Shown here: in pieces, positions 52,650-64,000 of the stretch
Layout: every line of letters starts with the position of its first letter
Position numbering within the stretch: the stretch's first letter is position 1
Assembly: GCF_003258315.1 (NCBI RefSeq)
Contig: NZ_CP030032.1
Location: 4,032,501 to 4,096,500 of the forward strand
Origin: Bradymonas sediminis
GTDB lineage: Bacteria > Myxococcota_A > Bradymonadia > Bradymonadales > Bradymonadaceae
Length of the DNA stretch: 64,000 nt
Direction of reading: 5' to 3'
The notes under the pieces: model-generated
Told to the model about the DNA's origin: nothing
The model's database searches: none
What the model saw: only the letters and a program-made list of their open reading frames with translations
Translations under genes and position numbers: made by a program

Positions 52650-52690
52650 CGCGCACCTGCAAAACGCCCGACAAAAAACAACCCACAAAA

Positions 52691-52726
52691 AAACACCCCC
52701 GATGGAATCTCCATCGGGGGTGTTTT
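52691..52726 (-). terminator. bidirectional rho-independent terminator
   Basis: A perfect 15-bp stem (AAACACCCCCGATGG / CCATCGGGGGTGTTT) with a 5-base loop. T-runs exist in both directions, so it can end the acyl-CoA synthetase transcript and, from the other side, the three-gene cassette. Confidence 0.93.
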
Positions 52727-52761
52727 CTCAGGCTAAAAGCCCATGCCTCACGGCATCAACC

Positions 52762-54528
<1,767 letters not shown>

Positions 54529-54658
54529 TTCTATGCTCCGTATTCAGGTCAGAGTATGGACAGACAGTTATTGATCGCGCCTCGATAAGTTGTCGAATCA
54601 ACGACACCCTACCTATTTTTAGGTTATACAAACGCCTGCAGCCTATTACGGAAACCCC

Positions 54659-56047
54659 ATGAGACGCAAGACAACTCGCCAAATTGCCCCTAAAACACTG
54701 CCTTTGGCGCAATTGATTAAGACCGCGAGCGCACAAGGCCAAACGCCGGCCGCCCCGCAGCGCACCGCGGGGCGCCTGCGCCAGCGCTCGGGCGTCTGGC
54801 ACCTGGAGAGCGCCGGCCACAGTATCCGGCTCATAGCCGATGGCGCCGATGCCGCCGCAAGGCTCACGCATGGCGCGCTCGTGGAGGTCTTGGGAACGCT
54901 CGACGCGGCCCATGACGCCGACGGGAAATCCCCAGCGTTCACGGTCGAGTCCCTGGGAATCGTGCACCTTCCCCTGACCCAGGAACCCGCGCTCAGCGCC
55001 CAGCGTCAGCGCTCACTCGCCGAGGCCGTGCAGCTTCGCGCGCATGCCAATCGCCGCATCCGCGCGTTCTTTGACGCCCGCGACTTCGTCGAAGTTGAGA
55101 CCCCCAATTGGGTCGAGGCGGCCGGCACCGACGTCCACCTCTCGCCGGTCAACGCGTCCTTCCAGGACCCGCACCGCCCCGCCGAAGAGGCCATCCGCGG
55201 CGACCTGCACACCTCGCCAGAGTTCTCGATGAAGCGCCTGTTGGCAGGCGGCCTGGAGCGCATCTGGCAGATGAGCAAGGTGTGGCGAAACGGCGAAATC
55301 ACCCCGCTGCATAACCCCGAGTTTACGCTGCTCGAGTGGTACCGCGCCTGGGAAGACCTCGACGCCATCATCCAGGACGTCGAGGACTTAAGCCGCGCGC
55401 TCATCGGTGAGGTCGCGCGCATCGGCGAGCGCGAGATTTCGCTGGAAGCACCATTTTTGAGGATGACGATGCAGGAGGTCATCGAGGCGGCGTGTGGCTT
55501 CGACATCCTCGAGGCGACCGACTTCGACGCGCTGCTCGCGGTATGCGCCGAGCGTGAGCTGCTCTCCGAGCATTCCCTCAATCGCGCGCGTCAAACCCGA
55601 CGCTGGGATGAGCTCTTTTTCGAACTTCAGATCGGCTATATCGATCCCTTTTTGGACGCGCAGGGCCCGGTCTTTGTGACCGAATGGCCGACCCCGCTGG
55701 CAGTGCTCGCGCGCACCAAACCCGAAGACCCGCGCGTCGCCCAGCGCTTCGAGCTTTATATCGGCGGGGTCGAGCTGGCCAACGGCTTCCAGGAGCTCAC
55801 CGACCCCAAAGAGCAGCGCGCGCGTTTTGAGGCCGACCTCGCCACGCGCCAGGCCGCCGGCCTGCCCCTGCCGGCGATGCCCGAGCGCTTCCTCGAATCC
55901 CTCGAATGGGGCTTGCCGCCGTCGAGCGGCGTCGCCGTCGGTGTCGACCGCTATCTGATGCTCAAAAGCGGCGCCCAGAACATAAAAGAGGTCGCGCCCT
56001 TTGCGATGGGGCGCGACCTCGAAACCGGCAAGGCGCAGTGGAGCTAA
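54659..56047 (+). CDS. epmA: EF-P lysine ligase EpmA-like protein with N-terminal OB-like domain
   Basis: A 462-residue class II lysyl-tRNA-synthetase paralogue. The catalytic domain (residues ~120-460) has motif 1 'FDARDFVEVETPNWVEAAGT', motif 2 'MSKVWRNGEITPLHNPEFTL' and motif 3 'GVAVGVDRYLMLKSG', and matches EpmA (GenX/PoxA), which beta-lysylates elongation factor P. Standard EpmA is about 325 residues and has no anticodon domain; here ~120 extra N-terminal residues include an OB-fold-like strand pattern ('TAGRLRQRSGVWHLESAGHS', 'HGALVEVLGTL'). It could therefore modify EF-P or be a shortened LysRS-like protein. No efp or epmB gene is in the window. It converges on the alkaline phosphatase gene (9-bp gap). 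Confidence 0.85.
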   Translation: MRRKTTRQIAPKTLPLAQLIKTASAQGQTPAAPQRTAGRLRQRSGVWHLESAGHSIRLIADGADAAARLTHGALVEVLGTLDAAHDADGKSPAFTVESLGIVHLPLTQEPALSAQRQRSLAEAVQLRAHANRRIRAFFDARDFVEVETPNWVEAAGTDVHLSPVNASFQDPHRPAEEAIRGDLHTSPEFSMKRLLAGGLERIWQMSKVWRNGEITPLHNPEFTLLEWYRAWEDLDAIIQDVEDLSRALIGEVARIGEREISLEAPFLRMTMQEVIEAACGFDILEATDFDALLAVCAERELLSEHSLNRARQTRRWDELFFELQIGYIDPFLDAQGPVFVTEWPTPLAVLARTKPEDPRVAQRFELYIGGVELANGFQELTDPKEQRARFEADLATRQAAGLPLPAMPERFLESLEWGLPPSSGVAVGVDRYLMLKSGAQNIKEVAPFAMGRDLETGKAQWS

Positions 56048-56056
56048 GCGCTCGTC

Positions 56057-58654
56057 TTAGCGCGCGCTCACGAACTGCTGGAGCATCTGCCCAAGCGCTG
56101 GCTGGTCGTGGAAGCCCTCGAAGGCGCTGGCGCCCGGGCCAAAGGCGAAGAGCGGCACGAAATTCGCCGAGGTCGGCGCGTTGAGCGCCCCCTTGGCGCG
56201 CTCCACGCCCACCTGGGCGACCCAGCCATATTGAAGCGAGAAATGCAGCGGCGCGAACTCACCTTGCAGCCGCGCGCGCAGCGCCTCATCGCCCTCACAG
56301 GCGACCGTGTCGGCGTTCGCCACCGTCACCGCCTCGACCGGCTGGCACGCCGGGCCGAGCGCCTCGGGCGCCGCCGCGATCTTCTCCAACTCGAAGGTCC
56401 CGCCGAAGTCGACCAGCGCCGCGCCCTGGCAATCATTATGCCCATAATGGTGGTCGATCACCGAGGTGCTATAATCGCGGTCGCCCGTCACGAGCACCAG
56501 CGTCTCGCCGTCGGCCCGCGCAAACTCGACCGCCGCGCGCACGGCCCCATCAAAATCAACCACCGCGTCGACCAGACCACGGTCGCGCTTAAGTCCGCGC
56601 TGGGCCGCGTCGATCTGCGCGCCCTCGACCATCAAAAAGAAGCCCTTATTTTTATCGGATTTTGACGCGTCCTGCGCCTGGCGCGCGAGGTTCTCCAGCG
56701 CGCGTGCGGTCATCTCAGGCAAATTCGAAAACGCCGCATCTTCGCCCGTATAAACGAGGTCAACGCCATCTGATCCCTCGACACGCTCCGCCATCTCGCT
56801 CAACGCATGCGCGATATTTGGGGTCTCGGAGAAGTTTGGCGTATGCGCATAAAACGCCGCCGACGTCGCGCCTGTGATGGCCCCGCTGGTGACCAAACCG
56901 GTCATCATGCCAGCTTGCTCGGAGCGCTCCAATAGCGTCGGCAGGCTCTTCCAGGCGTCGCCCTGGCCGACCCCACCAAGCGCCCCGGCGTGGGTGCGCT
57001 GCCCCGTGGCGAGCGCGGTCGCCGCGGCCGCGGCGTCGTTGGCCAGGCGGTCCGCGCCGTGCGTCGCGACCAGCCCCTGAACCGGCATCTCCATCATCGC
57101 AAGCGATCCTTTTGCGTAATACCCGGCCGTCACGGCGCCCACGCCCATGCCACCTCCAACCATCAGGATGACATTGGTCGGGGTCTTTTCGGCGGTCTCT
57201 TCGACCTGTTTCGCGTCTTCGTCGCTCGCATAAACCGGCACCGTCTCGGCGTCGACCAGGGCCATCAGTCGCGCGCCGAGCACCGCGTTATCGCGACTCG
57301 CCGCGATGGACTGCGCGCCAGGCCCGTGCGCGTAAACCGCGACCATCGCCGCGGTATGCGCCGCGCTAAATCGGCCCTTCCACGCACAAACCCCACGGCT
57401 CGCCAGCGACAGATGCCCGAAGGACAGGCGCATCTCGGAATCCTCCACCTGCGAGAGCGCGCCAAGCCCCGCGAAGTCCGGCGTCCCCTCGCCATATTCC
57501 CCAATCCCCACGGCCGGAAGATGCTCCGGCGACGGGTATTTCGCCTCGACTTCGGCCGCGCGCCCGACCTCGGCCTTCGCCGCGTCGGCGCCGCCGGCCG
57601 CGGCGAGCAGGGGCTTGACCTGCGAAGAATCCAGGACCGAGAAACCGCCGGTCTCGTGGTCACTGGTCACCACGACAAGCGTGTCATCGCGCCCGGCGGC
57701 ATAGTCGAGCGCCGCCTGCACCGTCTCATCGAACTCCAACATCTCTTTGACCACGCCTTCGCCGTCCAGGCTATGCGCGCGCCAGTCGACCTGGGAGCCC
57801 TCGACCATCAAGAAGAAGCCCACCTCATTGTCGCGGTCGAGCACCTCGATGGCCGACTGCATCATCTCGGTGAGCCCCGCCTGACGCTCGGGATTTCCTG
57901 CCTCCTTAAAGTCCGACGGGTCCAAAAGCGCGACCATCTGCCGGGCCGAAGGCGTCGCCTCCTTCATCGCGCCGAGCGTATCTGCGACCGCGTAGCCCTT
58001 CTCTTTAAACGCCGCCATCAGGTCTTTGCCGTCTTTTCGCTTGTCGAAAAAACGCCGCCCACCGCCGATCACCACGTCCACGCCCGAGGCCAGCATATCT
58101 GCGGCCAGGTCGTCATATTGGCGTCGATTCACCCGGTGCCCGGCGAACGCCCCGGGGGTCGCGTGGGTCACGCGCACCGTCGCCACCAGACCGGTCTTCC
58201 ACCCGGCGGCGTGGGCCTTCTCGAGCATCGTCGGGGTCTGATGCGCCGGGTCGGTCTCCTGCTCAACCGTCGTGCCGGGCTTGACCGACATCCCCTCAAA
58301 ATGAGTCTTTCGCCCGGCCGCCAGAGCGGTGGCCGACGCCGCCGAATCGGTGGTCACAAAATCATAGGAATGTGTCGTCACCAGCCCCATGCGCTCCATG
58401 CCCAACATGCTCAGCGGCGCGCCCTTGGCGTAGGTCGCGGCGCTCGCCGCCGACACTCCCATGCCGTCGGCGATCAGATAAATAATGCGCTTGGGGGCGG
58501 CCTCGGTCTTCGCCTCGACCGACGCTTCTTGCGCCTTTGCCGGGGTTTGCTGCCCGTCCGGCTCAACCGTCGTCTTGGGGTGCGAGCAACTCGACACCAT
58601 CACGAGACCAAGCAATAGCAAAAATAAAGCCGCCTTCCCTTTTATCATTCTCAT
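56057..58654 (-). CDS. alkaline phosphatase lipoprotein, tandem domains with inactive second half
   Basis: An 865-residue lipoprotein from the ATG at 58654; other in-frame starts exist at 58726, 58672 and 58648. The signal ends in the lipobox V-S-S-C. The first PhoA-type domain has the metal Asp ('YLIADGMG'), nucleophile Ser ('TTDSAASATAL'), 'MVEGSQVDWRAHS', 'VTSDHETGG' and the late His ('AAHTAAMVAVYAHGPGA'), and should hydrolyse phosphomonoesters. The second domain repeats the fold ('ILMVGGGMG', 'ANDAAAAATAL', 'MVEGAQIDAAQRG', 'VTGDRDYST', 'FAFGPGA') but has lost the Ser nucleophile and most metal ligands, so it is catalytically dead. No Pho-box was recognised upstream, where a repeat array lies. 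Confidence 0.92.
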   Translation of the reverse strand: MRMIKGKAALFLLLLGLVMVSSCSHPKTTVEPDGQQTPAKAQEASVEAKTEAAPKRIIYLIADGMGVSAASAATYAKGAPLSMLGMERMGLVTTHSYDFVTTDSAASATALAAGRKTHFEGMSVKPGTTVEQETDPAHQTPTMLEKAHAAGWKTGLVATVRVTHATPGAFAGHRVNRRQYDDLAADMLASGVDVVIGGGRRFFDKRKDGKDLMAAFKEKGYAVADTLGAMKEATPSARQMVALLDPSDFKEAGNPERQAGLTEMMQSAIEVLDRDNEVGFFLMVEGSQVDWRAHSLDGEGVVKEMLEFDETVQAALDYAAGRDDTLVVVTSDHETGGFSVLDSSQVKPLLAAAGGADAAKAEVGRAAEVEAKYPSPEHLPAVGIGEYGEGTPDFAGLGALSQVEDSEMRLSFGHLSLASRGVCAWKGRFSAAHTAAMVAVYAHGPGAQSIAASRDNAVLGARLMALVDAETVPVYASDEDAKQVEETAEKTPTNVILMVGGGMGVGAVTAGYYAKGSLAMMEMPVQGLVATHGADRLANDAAAAATALATGQRTHAGALGGVGQGDAWKSLPTLLERSEQAGMMTGLVTSGAITGATSAAFYAHTPNFSETPNIAHALSEMAERVEGSDGVDLVYTGEDAAFSNLPEMTARALENLARQAQDASKSDKNKGFFLMVEGAQIDAAQRGLKRDRGLVDAVVDFDGAVRAAVEFARADGETLVLVTGDRDYSTSVIDHHYGHNDCQGAALVDFGGTFELEKIAAAPEALGPACQPVEAVTVANADTVACEGDEALRARLQGEFAPLHFSLQYGWVAQVGVERAKGALNAPTSANFVPLFAFGPGASAFEGFHDQPALGQMLQQFVSAR

Positions 58655-58740
58655 CGCATTCACCCGAGCCATTGGCGCAATATTACCGAGGTTCAACTTC
58701 TCGATGCCCCGCTTATCATTTGCCACCGTAATTCAAAACC

Positions 58741-59411
58741 TTCTAGGTATGGCGAGCACTCACTTTTGCCAGTGCTTGAAGCGCTGGCTCCGATGTTTTG
58801 ACCTCCCACACTCCGGAGCCAGACCTTCTAGGTCTGGTTATCACTTATTTTTGCCAGTGCTTGAAGCGCTGGCTCCGGTGTTTTGACCTCCCACACTCCG
58901 GAGCCAGACCTTCTAGGTCTGGTTATCACTTATTTTTGCCAGAGCTTGAAGCGCTGGCTCCGATGTTTTGACCTCCCACACTCCGGAGCCAGACCTTCTA
59001 GGTCTGGTTATCACTTATTTTTGCCAGTGCTTGAAGCGCTGGCTCCGGTGTTTTGACCTCCCACACTCCGGAGCCAGACCTTCTAGGTCTGGTTATCACT
59101 TATTTTTGCCAGAGCTTGAAGCGCTGGCTCCGATGTTTTGACCTCCCACACTCCGGAGCCAGACCTTCTAGGTCTGGTTATCACTTATTTTTGCCAGTGC
59201 TTGAAGCGCTGGCTCCGATGTTTTGACCTCCCACACTCCGGAGCCAGACCTTCTAGGTCTGGCTAGCACTCACTTTTGCCAGTGCTTGAAGCGCTGGCTC
59301 CGGCCTAGGTCTGGTTATCACTTATTTTTGCCAGTGCTTGAAGCGCTGGCTCCGGCCTAGGTCTCGTTTTGCCAGTGCTTGAAGCGCTGGCTCCGGCGTT
59401 TTGACCGGCTC
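58741..59411. repeat. 85-bp tandem repeat array with three hairpins per unit
   Basis: Seven copies on an exact 85-bp period (the core GCGCTGGCTC starts at 58781, 58866, 58951, 59036, 59121, 59206 and 59291), then two shortened copies at 59343 and 59384. Each full unit contains a palindrome around CCAGTGCTTGAAGCGCTGG, a longer stem GGCTCCG...CGGAGCC, and CCAGACC-ttcta-GGTCTGG. Alternating T/A and A/G variants show a 170-bp higher-order duplication (units 2-3 repeated as 4-5). There are no unique spacers and no cas genes, so it is not CRISPR. It fills the gap between the alkaline phosphatase and hotdog-protein genes; short open frames in it are artefacts. Confidence 0.95.
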
Positions 59412-59422
59412 CGGACAAATGC

Positions 59423-59929
59423 TCACGCATCCTTCTTCTTGCGCACATACAACACCTTCTCCACCTCGGCCACCACATCGCCCGCCTCGTCGATGACCTC
59501 GACCATGAAGACCGGCTCGACCTTATATTGCTCGGCAGCCTGCGCGCGAATCTCGTCGATCCGCTCCTGGGTCAGCGTGAACACCGCGCGCACTTTACCG
59601 CGCCCGGGCTTGCGAAAATGCACGGTCGCCGCCTTATCCCATACGATATAATCCGGCCCCAGATTCTGCATGATCATCAGCATATAAAAGGGGTCGGTCA
59701 TCGCATAAAGCGAGCCGCCAAAGTGGGTGCCCACGAAATTCTGGTTATAAATCGTCAGGTCCATCGCCACGACCATGCGCCGGTAATCCGGCGAGGCCTC
59801 CTCGATGCGAATCCCGGCGCCCACGAAGGGGGCGTAGAAATTCATCAATTGCTTGATATTGCCGACCAGGAGGGTGCGCCAGGTCCGGGTAAGCTGGCGT
59901 TTTGCGGATTTTAGACTCTTCTTCAACAT
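59423..59929 (-). CDS. DUF4442 hotdog-fold protein (thioesterase-like)
   Basis: A 168-residue cytoplasmic protein of the DUF4442 / YiiD C-terminal type hotdog superfamily. 'GAGIRIEEASPDYRRMVVAM', 'NFVGTHFGGSLYAMTDPFYM' and 'WDKAATVHFRKPGRGKVRAV' follow the fold's strand-helix-strand pattern, with 'GTHFGGSLYAMTD' forming the hotdog helix. Members are thought to act on acyl thioesters; the substrate is unknown and the catalytic residue cannot be assigned here. The N-terminus is basic ('MLKKSLKSAKRQLTRTWRTL'). It lies downstream of hutU on the same strand, separated by a terminator, and its own 3' end runs into the 85-bp repeat array. Confidence 0.88.
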   Translation of the reverse strand: MLKKSLKSAKRQLTRTWRTLLVGNIKQLMNFYAPFVGAGIRIEEASPDYRRMVVAMDLTIYNQNFVGTHFGGSLYAMTDPFYMLMIMQNLGPDYIVWDKAATVHFRKPGRGKVRAVFTLTQERIDEIRAQAAEQYKVEPVFMVEVIDEAGDVVAEVEKVLYVRKKKDA

Positions 59930-59955
59930 CTTCGAGGACCGTTCAGATAGAAAAC

Positions 59956-59989
59956 GCCGATGCGCAAGTTCGAAGACTCGCGCATCGGC
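59956..59989 (-). terminator. rho-independent terminator of hutU
   Basis: A perfect 10-bp stem (GCCGATGCGC / GCGCATCGGC) with a 14-base loop; on the minus strand it is followed by GTTTTC. It lies 24 bp after the hutU stop. Confidence 0.8.
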
Positions 59990-60013
59990 CGATTTACAGG
60001 GTAAATGTAGAGC

Positions 60014-61666
<1,653 letters not shown>

Positions 61667-61727
61667 GCTTATGCTCTCGTTTTGGATTGAAATGAAATGC
61701 TCTCAAAAGGGGCTACGGCTTCTGGGA

Positions 61728-62996
61728 CTATTCGTCCCAGAAGGTATATTCCATATTGACGTTGATGGTGCCCAGGGCGTCCTCGGACTCGGCCTTGGGG
61801 TATTTGGCTTTTTTGAGCGCGCTCTGCGCACACGCGACGATCTTCTTGTCGTTGATGCCCGAGTGCACGGTCTCAACGCCCTTGAGCTTGCCGTCATGGT
61901 CGACGCTGACCTTGAGGATCAACCGGCCGATGCCGGCAAATTGGCTGCTCTTGACCCGCTTGGCGTAGCATTTCGACAGCGCGTCTTGCTGGGCGCGCAC
62001 GGCGTCGGCGGCCTTGTCATTATCGGCGAAATAATTGGAGTAGACGCTCTCGAATTTGGCCAGCGGTTTGCGCTTATATTTGCGCGTCGAGGCGGAAAAT
62101 TTTTGCACGTCTTCGCCCTGCGCATCCATGACGAAGATCGACTTATTGGTGAGCACGACGATCTCGTTTTTGCCATCCAGGTCGAGGTCTTTGACCAGCG
62201 CGCTCACGGCTTTGCCGTCGAGCTTGACGCTCTTAACGGGTTTATCAGAGGCCTTCGAGCCGATCAGTAAATTATTGCCGTCGACGTTCAACACCTGGTC
62301 GGCGTTGCCGTCCAGGTTAAGGTCGACGCCCTCTTCGCCGCTGAGCAATTTCGGGTCGACGGGCTCAAGCGCGCCGTCCACCGCGCCGCCCGCCTCAATC
62401 TCGGGCGAGTCGACCGACGCCACCAGCACCTTGCCGCTGGAGTCGACGCGCACCCAGGACTTCGACCCGGCGAATTTACACTCAAAATCCGGCTTGAGAT
62501 CACCGCTATGATCGCCGACACGGCAGTCCTCGATGCGCTTACCTGCGTTCAATTCCCAGGCGAATTGCCCGTCATAGGTATAGACCTTGAGGGTTTTTCC
62601 GTCGTTGCAGGCGATGTCGAGGTTATTGCTGGAGATAAAACTCCCCAGCATCGTCTGCTTGCATCCCTTCTCGAGCTGCCACATCGGGTTGGATTTGGAG
62701 TCGAGAAAGAAGACCGGTTTGCCCGCGCCAACCAGCTCAACGCGACCGTTTTTATTGAGATCGACCGCGTAGAGCGAATCGAAGCCCTCGCCGATATTAC
62801 TGGCCTTCCACGAATAGGCGCGCGTGGGCTTTTTGTCTTTGGAGAGAAAGATAACGCCGTTTGAAGTCCGCACTAAAACCGGCACCTCAGCGTCGGGCCA
62901 ATCATAGATACCCGGGTTCGCGACGGCCTGCCCGGCGGTCGCGGTGACGAAAAAAAGAGCCGAGAAAATAAGCAAAAAGCGTGTAGAATTCTTCAT
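61728..62996 (-). CDS. exported protein with VCBS/FG-GAP-like repeats and AgmX/PglI C-terminal domain
   Basis: A 422-residue periplasmic protein. The Sec signal ('FLLIFSALFFVTATAGQAVA') is cleaved before NPG. Residues ~30-320 contain short calcium-loop-like repeats of the FG-GAP/VCBS type ('AVDLNKNGRVELVGAG', 'GVDLNLDGNADQVLNV', 'VKDLDLDGKNEIVVLT') and three Cys ('KGCKQT', 'DIACND', 'EDCRVG'). The last ~95 residues match the AgmX/PglI C-terminal, TonB-C-like domain known from myxobacteria ('DALSKCYAKRVK', 'GRLILKVSVDHDGKLKGVET', 'INVNMEYTFW'). In Myxococcus, proteins with this domain are tied to gliding motility and envelope functions; the role here is unknown. Confidence 0.85.
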   Translation of the reverse strand: MKNSTRFLLIFSALFFVTATAGQAVANPGIYDWPDAEVPVLVRTSNGVIFLSKDKKPTRAYSWKASNIGEGFDSLYAVDLNKNGRVELVGAGKPVFFLDSKSNPMWQLEKGCKQTMLGSFISSNNLDIACNDGKTLKVYTYDGQFAWELNAGKRIEDCRVGDHSGDLKPDFECKFAGSKSWVRVDSSGKVLVASVDSPEIEAGGAVDGALEPVDPKLLSGEEGVDLNLDGNADQVLNVDGNNLLIGSKASDKPVKSVKLDGKAVSALVKDLDLDGKNEIVVLTNKSIFVMDAQGEDVQKFSASTRKYKRKPLAKFESVYSNYFADNDKAADAVRAQQDALSKCYAKRVKSSQFAGIGRLILKVSVDHDGKLKGVETVHSGINDKKIVACAQSALKKAKYPKAESEDALGTINVNMEYTFWDE

Positions 62997-63280
62997 CGTT
63001 TCAACTCCCGAATAATTGCGCCACAGCGAAGACTCACTCAGCGCGTGGTCTGTGTCGGGGCGTATTTTAGGATAGATGCGCGCCTAAAACCAACCCTCGA
63101 CTTGCACCCCATGAGGTAGCGATTCCGCGCCCGAGCGTCAACACAAGCCCTGCCTCAAAGCCCGCGCTCGCGCCCCCGCCCGCGGCGTGACCCCCGGGCA
63201 TCCGCGTCGACATTCAGCATCGAGGACCGCCCAGCGCGCGGCCATCTCATCGTTACTGCTCCCACGACCCCGATGTAGCT

Positions 63281-63868
63281 ATGCTCGAATTAATCCGCCC
63301 CACCGCATCGCTAAAGCAGAGTTATCTCGAAGCGCTCGCCGAGTTTCACGCGGAGCGCCGTTTTCTATACCACCGTCTCGACGTGCTACAGCGCAATTTC
63401 GATGCGCACGTCCAGGCCGAATGCGCGCTGATTCATTGGGAAAATATCGCGCTCTTTCGCGTGCCGGAGACCATCTATTGGCTCGCGGATGACGACACCT
63501 TCGTGGGACGATTCGAGCTGCGCCATCGCCTGGACAACCTGGCCGATGATATCGGCGGGCATATCGGCTACTCGATCCGCCCGGGCCGCCGGCGCCAGGG
63601 TTACGGGGCGGCGATCCTGAAATTAGGGCTCGAAAAGGCCGCCCAGCGCGGGCTCTCGCGCGTGCTGCTGACCTGCGATCCTGACAATACCGCCTCGCGA
63701 AAGATCATCGAGAAGAACGGCGGGCTCTTCGAGAAACGCATCGAACGCATGATCGACGGCGTCCTCTATTGCAAACTTCGCTATTGGATCGAGGTCCCCA
63801 TCGCCCACCCGGCCGGACTGGCGAATATGGGGGCTGAACGCAAAACGGGCCATCAACCCGGAATTTGA
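63281..63868 (+). CDS. GNAT-family N-acetyltransferase
   Basis: A 195-residue acetyl-CoA-dependent acetyltransferase. The acetyl-CoA pyrophosphate loop is 'SIRPGRRRQGYGAAILKLGL' (Q-x-x-G-x-G/A type), preceded by 'GRFELRHRLDNLADDIGGHI' and followed by 'GLSRVLLTCDPDNTASRKII' and 'NGGLFEKRIE', the RimJ/RimL-like sub-pattern that often acts on amino groups of small molecules or protein N-termini. The 25 C-terminal residues after 'LRYWIEVP' are non-conserved and overlap the terminator. Substrate unknown. Confidence 0.92.
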   Translation: MLELIRPTASLKQSYLEALAEFHAERRFLYHRLDVLQRNFDAHVQAECALIHWENIALFRVPETIYWLADDDTFVGRFELRHRLDNLADDIGGHIGYSIRPGRRRQGYGAAILKLGLEKAAQRGLSRVLLTCDPDNTASRKIIEKNGGLFEKRIERMIDGVLYCKLRYWIEVPIAHPAGLANMGAERKTGHQPGI

Positions 63869-63890
63869 GGTCGATGGCCCGTCTTTGCTT
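63845..63890 (+). terminator. rho-independent terminator overlapping the GNAT stop codon
   Basis: A 10-bp stem (ACGGGCCATC / GATGGCCCGT) whose loop contains the GNAT stop codon, followed by CTTTGCTTTT. AAAA on the left side gives partial activity for the minus strand. Confidence 0.75.
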
Positions 63891-63940
63891 TTGCAATTCC
63901 CTGCGGCGAAGACTCACCTCAGCTCACTGCTTTGCCAAAC

Positions 63941-64000
63941 TCAGCGGCGATTGCCGCCGCGGCGCTTTGCGCCCTCGCCCGATTTCTTTGCGGGCGTGGT
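63941..64000 (-). CDS. C-terminal tail of a gene cut by the window edge
   Basis: Nineteen codons and a TGA on the minus strand encode a basic Gly/Arg/Lys-rich tail ('AKKSGEGAKRRGGNRR'). Such tails are common on DEAD-box helicases and other RNA-binding proteins, but too little is visible to assign a function. Confidence 0.4.
   Translation of the reverse strand, partial: TTPAKKSGEGAKRRGGNRR

Noticed and set aside
58741-59411. CRISPR array interpretation of the 85-bp repeats
   Set aside because: Units are contiguous with no unique spacers, each unit is long and internally palindromic, and no cas genes are nearby.
61720-61742. Perfect 9-bp hairpin (TTCTGGGAC / GTCCCAGAA) at the 3' end of the 61728 gene as a terminator
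   Set aside because: It overlaps the last codons and the stop, and no T-run follows on the minus strand, so termination there is unsupported.

Overview
The window is GC-rich, densely coded bacterial chromosome with short intergenic gaps. Several traits point to a Myxococcota / former delta-proteobacterial lineage, and my inference is a relative of Bradymonadales. These traits are many large exported lipoproteins with Cys-rich N-termini and PPC or P domains, an AgmX/PglI-type C-terminal domain, an FHA-GAF-adenylate cyclase, a eukaryotic-type Ser/Thr kinase, a long MXAN_5808-like S41 peptidase and a 1000-residue PlsB-like acyltransferase. I saw no rRNA, tRNA, CRISPR array, IS element or prophage module, so this looks like ordinary chromosome with a heavy envelope and secretome content.

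Layout. 0-8.5 kb: a truncated ABC exporter, an AAA ATPase and an unknown protein (all minus strand), the GTPase-like ATPase YchF, a small coiled-coil protein, a frameshifted Gly-rich surface lipoprotein lying between two near-identical terminator hairpins, and an M42 aminopeptidase. 8.6-18 kb: adenylate cyclase and a run of envelope genes (a zinc-phospholipase/nuclease-like exported protein, an outer-membrane barrel, two lipoproteins and an outer-membrane protein). 18-28.5 kb: housekeeping and signalling genes (mtaB, peroxiredoxin, S41 peptidase, kinase, map, gpsA, two cyclic-nucleotide-binding proteins). 28.6-34.7 kb: four paralogous secreted endonuclease I lipoproteins, interrupted by clpP and a small lipoprotein. 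34.9-46.4 kb: an AsmA-like protein fused to a peptidoglycan glycosyltransferase, an acyl-CoA dehydrogenase and two tandem giant lipoproteins. 46.6-52.5 kb: PlsB, then a plus-strand three-gene cassette ending in a degenerate F1-ATPase beta-like protein. 52.7-64 kb: acyl-CoA synthetase, EpmA-like ligase, a two-domain alkaline phosphatase, an array of 85-bp hairpin repeats, a DUF4442 hotdog protein, hutU, an AgmX/PglI-domain protein, a GNAT acetyltransferase and the tail of another gene.

How the genes fit together. Lipid metabolism is represented by gpsA, plsB, fadD-type synthetase, acyl-CoA dehydrogenase and hotdog protein, though dispersed. cAMP signalling is represented by the cyclase and the two cNMP-binding proteins. 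Nutrient scavenging by secreted enzymes is represented by four DNases, an alkaline phosphatase and a possible phospholipase; together they suggest recovery of phosphate or nucleotides from extracellular DNA and organophosphates, or predation-like feeding (inference).

The most unusual items are the P-loop-less F1-beta homologue with its two small unknown partners (50.0-52.5 kb), the alkaline phosphatase whose second domain has lost its visible catalytic residues, the 85-bp three-hairpin repeat array, and the endonuclease I gene cluster with its expanding acidic linker.
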